Source of the DNA: Cryptomeria japonica
Lineage: Eukaryota; Streptophyta; Pinopsida; Cupressales; Cupressaceae
DNA: 64,000 nucleotides
NCBI RefSeq assembly: GCF_030272615.1
Contig: NC_081405.1
Span: 608,706,677-608,770,676 of the forward strand
Direction: 5' to 3'
Shown: piece by piece, positions 20,803 to 32,189 of the stretch
Layout of the letters: every line of letters starts with the position of its first letter
How positions within the stretch are numbered: position 1 is the first letter of the stretch
Notes under the pieces: model-generated
What the model was told of the DNA's origin: nothing
Database searches by the model: none
What the model saw: the letters and a program-made list of their open reading frames with translations, nothing else
Made by a program: the position numbers and the translations under genes

Positions 20803-22670
20803 CTTGCATCCAATGTGAAAAGATTTTCCAGTGTCATTTTTTGCAGAGCCATCGTTCTTTTGATTGTTGAAATATGAAGCGTTTCAGGTCCATGGTGTCT
20901 TTAAATTTCAAGCGCTTGTTCCTTCTGTGTTGCAGCACGCATGAAATTACGAAAGCTTATTAGGACTTCGCGTGTCATAGTAACACGACGCGGCAAATAC
21001 TATTTGCCATGCACTCAAGCCTGTCTGAACTTTTTTGTTTCAGATACTCTCTTCAGACGCTTGGCATCATTATTGTATCAGAAGGGGATTCCAGCCATGT
21101 ATATCACATATTTAGTAGTACAAGTTGTATACCTCTTCTTCATTAAGCATGGTGAATAGTTATCTTTTATCTTTGATTATCGTACTGGTTAAAATTTCAA
21201 AATAGACTGTTATAAGAAATGTTATAGAAAGAAAACAAAACTGCTCCGAGCTTGTGGGATTCAAATTGCGCATTTCAAATGTGGTGATATGCATAGGTTT
21301 AAGGAAATTAGGATGTGAATTATAAGCACAGCCAAGAAAATGAAGAGGCGATGGCATTGTAAATAGGGCATGTTGTGAGCCAAACAAGGGCTGTGAGACA
21401 TGCAAGGAGTTACTTGATGTGCTAGTCTAAAATATGACTCATATTAGGTATAGTCTTTGGGTCGTCAAAATAGCTGGCGTTTGAATCCCACGTTGGCTGC
21501 AGTTTTTGTAGCCTATCCGTCTTTCTTTCAAGTAGAAGTGTGCTATTGGCAGGTGCAATAGTGTGTTGGTGGCGGGCCTTGCTTGGATGCTGCTAAACAA
21601 TATTAAGCTTTCAAAATTAATGGTCTCTTCATGTTGAAAGCTTTGTTTAAGGATGCTTTGAAAACTAATGGTCTCTTCATGTTGGCTAGCAATTTGTGTA
21701 ATACTGGTGATTCATACAGCATTAATGACCAAGGGAGTACAAAGAAGGATCAAACTAGAAATCCAAGCTATACTAGATGATCAAGAAAATTTGTTAGAGA
21801 TGGATTGATAATTATGCTTCAAATGTTAGTATATAGTGCAACACCACCATTTTAGAGGTATATCAATAAACATGATAAGCAACATTAAGGACTCCATACC
21901 TTCATTAAGATATGAATGTTTTGATATGTTTATATGTTATACATAAGAAAGAGTAATCCACGTCAAGGATACACACCTGCAACATTAAGGATACATCCTT
22001 AAAAAGAGAGAATGCATCCAATCTAGGAGGAAATACCTATAAAGGATTTACATTTTCAAGAATGAAGAGATAATTACCAAGGAAATATCTTGATTTTAGG
22101 GGAAAGGGAAGGGTTTCTTATCAAGGATACATAGATATTAGAAAGGTAAAGCGATACAAAGGATTTTTTTTCTATTGATATCTATCTCGAAAAAGAATGG
22201 AGATACTCACACAAGGATAAATTTTTAAAATTAAGGGGAAAGGAGACCTCTACCAGGAATATTCACCTTCCTAAATGATAGCAGAGGTGATTCATAATGA
22301 AGGATGCACTCTTTTAAGTCCAAGGGTAGATAACCATAATAGATCTATAGGATTTTAAGAAAGGATAAGGTTCTAATCAAGGATACACACATCCATTCAA
22401 TGAGAAAATAATCATGAAGAACACATAATTATGTACAAGGAATGGTATATTTATAAAAGATACATCCATAAGAAAAAGAGAAAGGATACTTATGTGTTTC
22501 CAAAAGATTCCTTCCATACTGAGTAGGGAAGAATAAATACACCATAAGCTATTATGTTTCTAGCCAAGTATAATTGCACATGAAATTGTACCACCATGAT
22601 TGACAATGAGTACCCAATGGGTAGGCTACAAATGCCACATGGCAAGGAGTATCATAATAGACACAAATTT
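20803..22670. other. Non-coding stretch with scattered AAGGATAC motifs
   Basis: No gene is supported. The small frame 20941-21159 (72 codons, Arg/Lys-rich start) follows a TTGCAG acceptor-like site but shows no domain, so it is not called. From about 21975 to 22500 the motif AAGGATAC or a one-base variant recurs irregularly every 20-90 bases. It may be a decayed tandem repeat. Confidence 0.55.
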
Positions 22671-22677
22671 TAGTCAA

Positions 22678-22940
22678 TTATATAGGGATTGAATCAAGAA
22701 GAAGTTGAATGCCATTTGCTATAGGGATCATGCCATTATTAAAGAGTCTTATATTTTTCTTCTTAAAGGATATACAATTAGTAATTGCATAACCATAAAT
22801 GTAATGATAAACACATAAAAAGAAAATTATCTTCACACCTTTTTGTGTTTCATAATATTTTAAAGTTGGAAGAGTGATAACATTCTCTCTTAAGAGTATT
22901 AACAAGATTTGGTTTAAACTAGATAAATGTGTAGTGTTTT
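22678..22940 (-). pseudogene. Gag relic related to the TR-GAG element
   Basis: On the minus strand the frame gives SLNQIL, LLRENVITLP and then CVYHYIYGYAITNC. These align in order with PLNESL, LLEQNVLTLP and CQFHRQPGHDTEKC of the Gag frame at 10091-13534, the last being its zinc-knuckle region. Several knuckle positions are changed (H to Y), and no LTR is recognised nearby. It is an isolated old fragment of a related Ty3/gypsy gag. Confidence 0.6.
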
Positions 22941-22979
22941 TTATAAAGATAAACGATTTTTACATGCACTCAAAACCAA

Positions 22980-24812
22980 GAGTTTTACAGAAACTAGCTA
23001 TCAGCCAACCAAACAGAAACCAACAGCAAAAAGGGGGAACACCCCAAACCGAGCTTAAAAGAAAAAAGAAACAACAACAACATAAAGCATAAACAAACAC
23101 TCAATTAAGTGAGTGCACCAGCTCTTTGTTCTTCTGGATGGTAACCTTGTTGATTTCCTCCAAGTCCTTCATAATAAACCTGGAGGTACCCTTATTGTTG
23201 CTCTTGCTTCTGGTCCTGGAACTAGGGGTCGTACTTTTTATTGCCACCCACAATATATTCTTCAACACCCAGTTCTTTCTTTCTGTTACTATCACGAAGA
23301 TAATCACTATCAATAGGATGGGATTTGTACTCTGCCACCATGGCATTGACCTTTTCCAGCCCCTCCATACTATTTCTCATGGCCTCCTTTCTTATGTCTA
23401 CTGGATTCTTAAGGTTATTCTTGACCTCCTCGATAGACTGCTCAACCTTCTCAATTCTTTGCTCATGATTACATTTCATAACCTCCACATCATGGGAAAG
23501 CTTTTGGGTCATGATCAATTATCTCCTTAATCCCCTCTTTGAGGGTATCAATCTCCTTCCCCACCCACTTCGATCACTTCTCCTAGCTTCTAGTCGCTTC
23601 CATCACCATATTCATCAGAGTACTTTCCTTTTGTAAGCCGCTATCTGCATCTTTAGGCAGAGTCCCTTGCTTCTCCTTCAAGACTTGAAGAGGAATGTCC
23701 AATTTGATTTTCTGGTCCAAGGTCTTGGGACCATAGTCTTTAGCAACCAACTTCTTCTTTTTGGAATAAGGCTCAGTTTGAGAAACCATCTTGCTGGTCG
23801 ATTTATATTTACTTGCAGCCCATCTGGGGGGTTCTTGTTGCTATGGGTTCCAGGAGTGACCAACATCTCACTCTTTTCAACCAGCTTGTAATCAGGGTCA
23901 ACAAGAGGTTTGGCACTCCCACTATCCTCCATCTCCATATCTGTATCAGAGACATCTTGAACATCAGTATTACGGATTTTCCCTTTCTCAGAGAGAGAGG
24001 GCACAACTTCATGGGCTTTGGCATACTCCATAATGAGAATAGTAAGCCCTTCATGGAGGACCGGATTATTCGGATTCTCAGCATGTTTTTCTAAACTATT
24101 CTCCAAAGAAGAAACCAGATAGAATGGAATCGAAATAACTTTTCCATGGCTAAAGTGATTTAAGATGGTAAAATTATAAGAAAAGATACTGGAATATTTG
24201 CTATCAAGCATGATGTACCTCATAATGAATTTGGCCATATCTACCCAGAGAGCCATTAGGTCCTTTCTATTGTAGCCACCATCCACCATTTTATTAACTC
24301 TTAAATGCTCCTTATCTTTATAAAAAAAAATTCCATTTCTTTCTCCCTTATTTTTTGTCTCTGTAAAACCTTCTACCATTCATAGCCAAACTCATAACCA
24401 TAGCCACTAGGGTTTCATCCACCTAAAATTCAACACCATAATCCCTCAAAACCCCTTTCTTCTACCCATTGATAAATATTTCTGTGAGAAGAGGAGAAGG
24501 GCCATGGAGTCTTTCCAAGAAGGGAACCATTCCCCCATCTACAATTTCCTTCCACACCTCCTTATTTTTCTTCCATTTATCAAAAGTGGGTTGTTCCTGC
24601 CTATTCTTGTCCCCACCCATAATGGTTTGGGTTGCCAAACAGAAGCAGGAAATGGGCCACACAAGACAAGTCTCCAAACAGAAGCAAAACAAAGGCCACA
24701 CAAGAAGACAAAAAATCCAGGCGCAAGGGAAGTTTCTATGTTTTCGAATAGGGAAATTGAAAGGAAACCATTTCCCCAACATCTTAATCAAATCATGATT
24801 GTTTTTCATTAA
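22980..24812 (-). pseudogene. Unknown protein, frameshifted, with coiled coil and hydrophobic C-terminus
   Basis: Consecutive minus-strand frames read as one protein of roughly 550-600 residues broken by stops and frameshifts (near 24460, 24365, 23790 and 23520). In order: a start at 24809 just after the LINE stop codon; a globular part (WKEIVDGGMVPFLERL, VDETLVAMVMSLAMNGRRFYRDKK, YNRKDLMALWVDMAKFIMRYIMLDSKYSSI split over blocks); a Lys/acidic linker; a Glu/Lys coiled coil (about 23510-23230, EQRIEKVEQSIEEVKNNLKN); and a hydrophobic tail rich in Leu, Cys and Phe near 23090-22980. I do not recognise the family. The first part faintly recalls repeat-associated plant proteins. It may be a domesticated or element-borne gene. 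Confidence 0.45.
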
Positions 24813-24814
24813 TT

Positions 24815-26790
24815 ACTGCAAGTGGATGGTATCATCATATGCCAGGTCACACAAGTTTTTAGGGAAAGAGTCCCAATTGCTCCACCATTTTGCCGCCACG
24901 TAGCCCACTGCCATATTGTCCAATCATTCCACCACTTTATTACCTTCCTAAAATACGTGAGAGATTTTGAATTCATCCAACTCTTTAATCATATCACAAT
25001 AATCTTTGATGAAGTTGGCAATAGTCTAGCTAGGATTCATATGCCCATTCAAATAGTTGATAATGTTAAGTGACTTAGATTCTAGCCAGACCTTTCTAAA
25101 TCCTTCCCTTTTAGCCATGTGTATCCCTAAATGGGTAGCACTAGCCTCCACAAAATGGTTGGACTAGGTGCCCAAAGGGAGTGCCACCATAGAAACTAGC
25201 AGAGTCATATTATTCCTAGCCACTCCTCCACACCCAACCGGCCCAAGATTCCCTTTAACTACCCTTTCCACATTTATTTTGATCCATCGCATAGGGGGGA
25301 TGCCATAGAACATTGTGTTTATATTGTTTAATTTTGTGCATAGGAATGGAGATATTCTAGCCAATTTGCCACCATTTGATAGTATCCCACTCATCCTGGA
25401 GAGTAGGGTGGGGATGGTCATTCCTTCTACTGGGGTAGGAGTGAAAAAAATTCTCCTTGATAGCATTTCTGATTCTAATAGCCACTACAAGCGTAGGGGA
25501 TTCCAAATCTATAAAAAATCTATTGTTTCTTTCTTTCCAAATACCCCAAGCAATATGAGGAAGAGACATATTCCAGAGGACTCCCAAAGCTTGATTGTCA
25601 AAGGGGCACTTCCATTCAAATCATAGCCTTTGAACAGAATCAAGGAAGACCCAATTAGTGTTCCACATATCAACAAAGAAACTCCAGATATCCATGGCAA
25701 AAGAGCAGTGAAGCAATAAATGACCAACATTTTCTATTGCTTCTTTATATAGGAAGCATCTGTTAGTAATAGGAAGACCTTTTTTGCAAAGGTTGTCAAT
25801 GGTAGAAATCTTACTATGCATGAAAATCCCAAAAAAGATGTTAATTTTTGAAGTTAAAATCTTATTCCATATACCAACCCAGAAGGGGGAGGGAGAGAAA
25901 CTTGTAGAGATGAACTTGTAGGCATTAGCAACCTTGAATTTCCTTGTAGAGGAAAAATTCTAGAACACTTCATCCTCCACATGAGAGTGAGGGATATGAA
26001 TACAGTTTAACCAAGGTTGCAAAGGTATCAAAGCATCATCCACAAATTTGAGATCTAACCAGACTCCATCTCTAATATAATCAGCCACCTAGGATCCAAT
26101 ATTTTTGAGACATAATTCTTTGAAAGGAGCCCAAACAAAATCTGAAATGGGGTCATCACCAATCCTCCCAAAATCTGATTTTAGTTCCTTTCCGCAATAC
26201 CCATCTATAACCATGCAAGATAATATTGGTGGAAACAAATAAATTGCTCCATAAATCGGAGACTGAGTTGGGAAGGTCATAAGATTCCATAGTGTTTTGG
26301 ATACCCTGGATGTGGTATTTATGTTTGAATATGCCAATCCATTCATTATCCTCCATAAGACATCTCCACAATGGCTTGGCCATCAAGGCTTTATTCAAAT
26401 CTCTGAGATTTCTAATGTCCAGCCCCCCATGGACTTGGGAAGGCAAACTTGTTTCCAATCTACAAGATGCAACCTATTCTTAATTTCAATTCTTCTCCAC
26501 AAATGTTTTATTTGAAATCTTTGCAGTCTATCAACAATTTTGAATAAACTCATAGCATACATTGGGAGGCTCTTTAGCATAGCTTTGAGTAGCTAGAGCT
26601 TACCAGCATGGCTTAACAAACCACCTTTCCAGCCAGCTAGCTTATACTAGAATCTATCAAAAAGATTCGCCTAGAAGGAATCTAGGGTCGAACCATGGCA
26701 GAGGGGAAGACCTAAATAAGAGTTGGACAAAACCCCAACTTTACACCCCAGAATCATGGCAATCTTCATTTTAGTGTGATCCGGGGTGTT
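24815..26790 (-). mobile_element. 5'-truncated plant LINE (L1-type), RT C-terminus to RNase H
   Basis: The minus-strand translation starts inside ORF2: GCKVGVLSNSYLGLPL, KLAGWKGGLLSHAGKL and LKSLPMYAMSLF are typical of the RT thumb region of plant L1 LINEs. A zf-RVT-type zinc-binding region follows (KKGLPITNRC, then VGHLLLHCSFAMDIW, about 25821-25650), then HIAWGIWKERNNRFF. An RNase H domain completes it (RWIKINVERVVKGNLGPVGC at about 25295, later NIINYLNG and EGNKV, to a stop near 24816). The RT catalytic palm and ORF1 are missing. Several stops make it inactive. Confidence 0.88.
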
Positions 26791-26866
26791 ATAAATTATA
26801 TTTCTCTACAATTTCTCTACAATAAATATGTAGTGTTATAAATAATATTTCTCTACAATTTCACAC
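26786..26866. repeat. Short tandem duplication at the LINE 5' edge
   Basis: GTGTTATAAAT, then ATATTTCTCTACAATTTC, occurs at 26786 and again at 26833 (period 47) with one change. It sits exactly where LINE homology ends. Confidence 0.75.
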
Positions 26867-27009
26867 TCATTTCGGTCTTACTTGGGTGGTTGTCCCTCAT
26901 GCCCATGAATCATAATTTATTGTGCTCACTTCATAGACAATTATGGAAGCCTAGCACAATCTTGAGGTTGCTAACATTTTTTCTCAGTTAGAAAATTTAA
27001 CTACTCACA

Positions 27010-27451
27010 AACCACATGAACACTTCCTTCAAATTACAACTATTAAATCCACATATCTAGAAGCCACCATGCATTCTAAAAACCTTTTCTAATAAATATC
27101 CTTACTATCATAAACAACAACAATCACCTCTACCAATAGATTTTAATAGAGGAATTGCAAACCTAATAGGACAATATACATTGAACATACACATTATACT
27201 CAGAACTATAACACATAATCTTCACATACCAAAGGAATGTAAGGTATTATTCCACTAGGACATTAAAAACTCTTTCATACATAAATATTGTTTCCTGCAT
27301 ATTAAAAATTCTACTATAGAATCATTTTAGAAATATCTCACCATCTCCACAAGACAACTCAACAATACTAGAACACTCACATAGTGATATCAATAACACA
27401 AGATAGGCTAACAACAATAAAACCAAAAGACAACAATTCAAGTTTCCAGCA
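27010..27451 (-). repeat. Partial 3' LTR of copia A
   Basis: It aligns with the right LTR of copia A (39680-39902 plus 46866-47016): shared blocks include AAATCCACATAT, GGAATTGCAAA/GGACTTGCAAA, and CTCAACAATACTAGAACACTCA. The inner edge (27451) is next to a GGGGAA purine run on the minus strand. The outer part, about 1 kb in the other LTR, is not recognisable to the left of 27010. Confidence 0.7.
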
Positions 27452-27789
27452 TTCTTCCCCTTTGTAATTGATGGCAATACTTGTGTACCACCAATAGAAA
27501 AGACAACTCTATTGAATCCATATATATCTCTCTCATTGACATCAAAGACAAAGGTTAGTCTGCAAAAGTAATATCTTTAGTAATAATAAACTTTGATGAC
27601 TACAATATTCATAGCTCCCCTTAAGCGTAGCCACCACATCAATGCAGGAGCAAAATATGAACTCTAGAACTCCCCTTGAATGGATGCACTACCTGAGTGT
27701 ATCTAGTTTTAAAAAGGAGGGGCAATGACCCCTATCTTTTGCCAGAGATACTCAAAAGTAAACTTCGTCAATGCATTAGTGAAGATATC

Positions 27790-28118
27790 TCCAATGTTTA
27801 CTTTAGTAGATATTTACTGCAAGTTGACATCCTTCTCTGCAACATTCTCTCTTAAAAAATGATGATGTATTGCAATATGTTTAGTCCTTGAATGTATCAT
27901 AGGATTCTTGAAGATGTTAATAGCACTTTTATTATCACGCAAAATAGGAATTTCTTCATCAAACAATATTTTAATATCTTTTAGAGTTTGTTTCATCCAC
28001 ATAACCTGAGTGCAACAAGATGTTGTTGCAATATATGTTTATTCTAGAGTAGATAATGTTAATAAATCCTATTTCTTACTCAACCAAGAGACCAACTTGT
28101 CTACTAAGAAAAATGCAC
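27790..28118 (-). pseudogene. RNase H of copia A
   Basis: The frames read GAFFLVDKLVSW, then IATTSCCTQVMWMKQTLKDIK, NKSAINIFKNPMIHSRTKHIAIHHHF and FTNALTKFTFEYL. These are standard copia RNase H blocks from the second half of the domain, ending in a degraded form of the DIFTKPL motif. There is at least one frameshift near 28010. Confidence 0.85.
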
Positions 28119-28600
28119 CACTACTTACGCTCCTTCTACCAATCTTTTTTTTCTTTTCTAGTGACATTTCCATCTTCATTTAATTTGTTTCAAAACACCC
28201 ACTTGGTTCCTATCACATTTTTGTCCCCTAGTCTAGTTATAAGTTCTAATATCTAATTCTTTTCTATCTAATTCAAATCTTCTTGCATTTATTTTATCCA
28301 ACTTTCATCTTTACTATCTTCTGCATAGGTCTTTAGCTCAACTTGAGATAGGAAGCAATAATCTGCATGTATACTAAATTTTTCAAGTCCACTTCTTGTT
28401 TGAACATCCTTTTCCTTGCTTCCAATGATTTGATTTTTTGAGTGATTCTTCTACACATACTTTATTGATGTCTTAGGAGCTTCATAAATTTCTTCTTGTT
28501 CTACATTAGTCTCTTCCTCTTCCAAATCAACCATGTTTCCTACTGCAACTAACATAATTTCTATCTTATTCTTATTTTTAGATGGAACCTCAATTTGATT
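28119..28600 (-). pseudogene. RT N-terminal remnant of copia A with large deletion
   Basis: From the right, the translation gives KNEDGNVTRK and KKRLV of the RT start, then jumps directly to RNase H (GAFFLVDKLVSW) at about 28118. The whole RT palm, including the YVDD/FVDD site, is absent. Copia B and C show the roughly 900-1000 bp that should lie between. This is an internal deletion. Confidence 0.8.
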
Positions 28601-29890
28601 TCATTCTAGAGAAACATTCACATTTTCACTTTCTAGAATCTTCTATTTCCTCTCGTTCTAACACTGGCAAGCCTTTCTATTTGTAGAATAACCTAGAAAT
28701 ATTCGTTCATCTACTCTTGCCTCAAATTTTCCTAGATGATCTTCATCATTTTATATGTAGGACTTTCTTCCAAATAATCTAAAGTACTCAGCTATATGAA
28801 GTCTTCTATCCCAAAGTTCATAAGGCATCTTTGTTTGATTTCCTTTGATTTGTACCCTAACAAGAATTTAAACAACAATATGGACAACTTCTTTCTAGTA
28901 TACATTAGGTAGGTTAGCATCCTTCAACATAGTTCTTGCCATCTCAATAGCAATCATTGTTTTCCTTTCAACTATACACCATTCTATTGAGAATTCCTCA
29001 AAGCAAAAAAAATCCACCAAATGCCATGTTATTCATAAAAATTAATGAATTCATTTGATGTAAACTCTCTCCCTCTATTAGATAATAAAAAAATGGTTGT
29101 ACCATATATTTGTCTCTCAACCAAATTGACTTAAATACTTTAAACATATCTTAAGCTTCAAAATTTTCTATTAAGAAAGTAACCCAAGTCATTCTAGAGT
29201 AATCATCTATAAGCACCATAAAATACCTCTATCCTCTTAGTCCTCTTCTCCTTGTAGGTGCACATAGATCTATATGAATCAACTCTAAGGGCTGGAAGGT
29301 GGCATACTCATTGTTTATTAATTTCTTTTTTGTGTAGATTCTCAATTGACATTCCCTATGCATAGTATTAGTAGAATTTATAATCCTTGGTAAATATATC
29401 AAAATAGGAATAGAAATAATCTTCACCATATTATAAAAATTTATATGTCCCATTCTTTTGTGCCACAACCAATATTCATTGTTTTCATTAACAAACAATT
29501 ACCTCCAATGTTACGCCTAACATAATAAACATTTCCATTAGTCCTTATACCTTATGTAACAAATCTTATGGAGCTTTTTTCTTAATTTAATATCTAGACT
29601 GTTGAAATATGACCTTTTAACCTTTTCTACAAATCTGACTCATGCTTAATAGGTTATTCCTCAAGATTTTAATATAATAAATATTATCAATTTAATTCTT
29701 ATCATCAATATATATGCTTCCTTTTCTGTAAATAGGTATATCTTCTTCTCTTGCAAACTTCAGTGGTTGACTATCATATTTCTTAAGGTTAATAAATTTG
29801 TCTCTATCACTGGTCATATGGTTTGAACATCAAGAGTCAATGATCCATATCTTTGGTTTAACTTTTTCATGAAGTGCAATCCTCATAATT
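28601..29890 (-). pseudogene. GAG-pre-integrase and integrase of copia A
   Basis: WLWHKRMGHINFYNMVKI with LELIHIDLCAPTRRRGLRG (29498-29229) gives the GAG-pre-integrase segment and the first catalytic Asp (HIDLCAP). Further left, through stops, are SNRGREFTSNEFINF, GYKSKEIK, LEESP, and GKFEARVDERIFLGYSTNRKA, the end of the integrase core. The second catalytic Asp is changed (SNRGREF against the usual SDNGGEF). It is inactive. Confidence 0.83.
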
Positions 29891-30393
29891 AGTATTTCTC
29901 ACTATCTTTTACATCTTCTAAGTTTTTGTACCACCCATCATTATTTTCTTCTATAGCTAGGAATAAGGAAAATCCTCATTTGATCAATTGTCATCTTCTT
30001 CATCAAATGAGTAGGCCCTTTTTGAACAAAAACTCTTCTGCCACTTATCTCTTTCACCTCTTTTGATATCTCTATCATTTTCTTTATAATTATGCTTTTC
30101 TTTGTTACCATCATTAAATCTTCCACCATGATCTTCTTTCTACATACGGCAAGAAGCATAATGACTGATTCTTCCATAATTGAAACATTTTAGGGATAAG
30201 TTATCTTTGTACTTCCTACTTCCTTTGCTCAATCTTCTTACAAACATTGCTTCAATCTCATCCATGTCTTCATTTTCTTCTAATTCTTATTTAGGATTCT
30301 TTGTATCTCTAAAGGCACCTTCCTTCCTTTCCCTTTTTAAAACATTCAATTCATCAATCTCAAAGGTAGTGAGTTAACCAAGGAATTGAGCCT
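29891..30393 (-). pseudogene. gag of copia A, downstream part
   Basis: Reads KAQFLG then LTTFEIDELNVLKRERKEG, an acidic stretch, and a degraded knuckle CFNYGRISHYASC near 30190-30150. The upstream half of gag lies at 37802-38480. Copia B separates the two within the sentence-like block that ends LTTFEIDE. Confidence 0.75.
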
Positions 30394-30398
30394 TAATC

Positions 30399-31836
30399 TA
30401 ATGGTATGATGAAAGAATAAGTATCCGGTATATTACTGAGAGGGGGGTGAATTATTAAACTGAAAAACTGATACAAACTTCCCAAACTCAAAATCAAACT
30501 CACAAAGTAAACCTATCAATAGAATATCACTGTCAAGATCAATACTCATAATAATACTCAACATCAACCGGTTAACTGTTATAAAAACTTAACAGTAAAC
30601 AACATTCAACTTGTAAACTTCCAAATGCTTAATCATATATCAACACACTCCATCTCTCAATGCTTCCATGCCTTATTAGAAGTTAGTCAAATCAACAAAT
30701 AAAATCATAACCACAAAAACATTCACCACATGACACAAATGTTTATACATGGAAAACCCAAATAGGTAAAAACCATAGTGGGATGAGACTCACAAGATAG
30801 CTATCTAAACTCTTTTGAAGTTTTCCCTTTTAGGAGCGAAGCCTATTAAAGATTTTACAATAAGTCCTATTAAGAACTGATCTTGTTAGGAATCACCCAG
30901 TTAAGGGATTTACAAAATTCCTTGATAAAAAGTAAATACCCTGTTAGGAGTAACCTCGGTAGAGGATTTGAGAATCCAAGCTAATGGAACACCTTGTTAG
31001 AGGATATAAGAAGTAACCAAGCTTGTTAGAGCTTACCTGGTTAGGAGATTTTAATTCTACTTTAATTCTTAGAAGACAACAGGTTTTTCTTGATTTATCT
31101 GAATAGAACTACATTTACTTGATTAGATCCTTTTAAGCTTCAATCTGCCTCTACTCAAACTACAAATCCATTCTCTAGTTAGGCAACCATGCACTCAACT
31201 GATTTCAGCCAACACTTTGCCAACACTAAACAAAATAACTTCATCGACCTTAAATACAAATCAATTAGGTTGGTAATATAACAAAAATCTAATTCTATCA
31301 TAGAGATTACGAACAAATTGGTTCAAGTGACCATTGGATTTACATAGCAATCTATACACATTCTTCAAGAAAATTCCAACCGCTTCATGATCACCACTTC
31401 ATCAGACTTGTAACTCATCAGATGCTTTGCATTAGATGCAATCCACTTTGTTCACTCCCTAGACAATCAAACAAATGTGCCAAAACAATCTAAAATTATC
31501 TTCTTACAATGATCACACATGTCTCTATCATTACCGCTCAACAAATAATAAACCAACAGAACCATTCAGCAAACTTAATTGGTTAGGGTTTAACAAAAAT
31601 AACTGGTAGGGTTTACCAGTTACATAACATAGAAAGCGTTTAACCTTATACACTAGTTACCAGTTCAACTCACAAACCTACATAGTGATTTAGAACAACT
31701 TCCTACTGGTTACAAGACAATATCAATAACAACAATATCAACAATATCAGTAATATCATAAATACCATTACTGGTTCAATTGACATCAATGACAACATAA
31801 CATATCATTAATGCAATCTTCATGTAAATGCCAACA
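30399..31836 (-). repeat. 3' LTR of copia B
   Basis: 1438 bp. On the minus strand it starts TGTTGGCATT and ends in CATTA (the 5' copy keeps AATCA). It matches the right LTR throughout. A short-period repeat CAATATCAA(C/T)AA occurs near 31730-31760, and degenerate CTGTTAGGAG / CCTTGTTAG blocks recur at 30820-31040. Confidence 0.92.
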
Positions 31837-32189
31837 ATCTCCCCCTTTGGCATTGATGGCAATACAAATTGCTACTCCTCTAATTGCTACTGTGAATCTC
31901 GAAGAGGAATCCTCGTTTACATTACCAAATATTCACCATGCTATGTTTGTCTTCAGCCCATCATTGGTTTCCCTTTACCAATCACATAATTCTTCTCCTC
32001 AATCACATAATTATTCTCCCCCTTTGAAAGCAATGCCAAATTGAAATTAAAACATGTAGTTGCAAATTTTCACTAGGCATCAACAATATACTACAACTTG
32101 ATGCCCCTGCTGTGGAATACATCCACTTCTTCATCAAGCCTTCTAATATTTTGCAAGTGATTCAGGGACTGATGCAATCAACATCAGGC

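Noticed and set aside
20941-21159. 72-codon plus-strand frame after an acceptor-like TTGCAG
   Set aside because: No domain and no partner exon found; too short to support.
21450-21505. GTTTGAATCCC resembling a tRNA B-box
   Set aside because: No matching A-box at the right distance and no fold.
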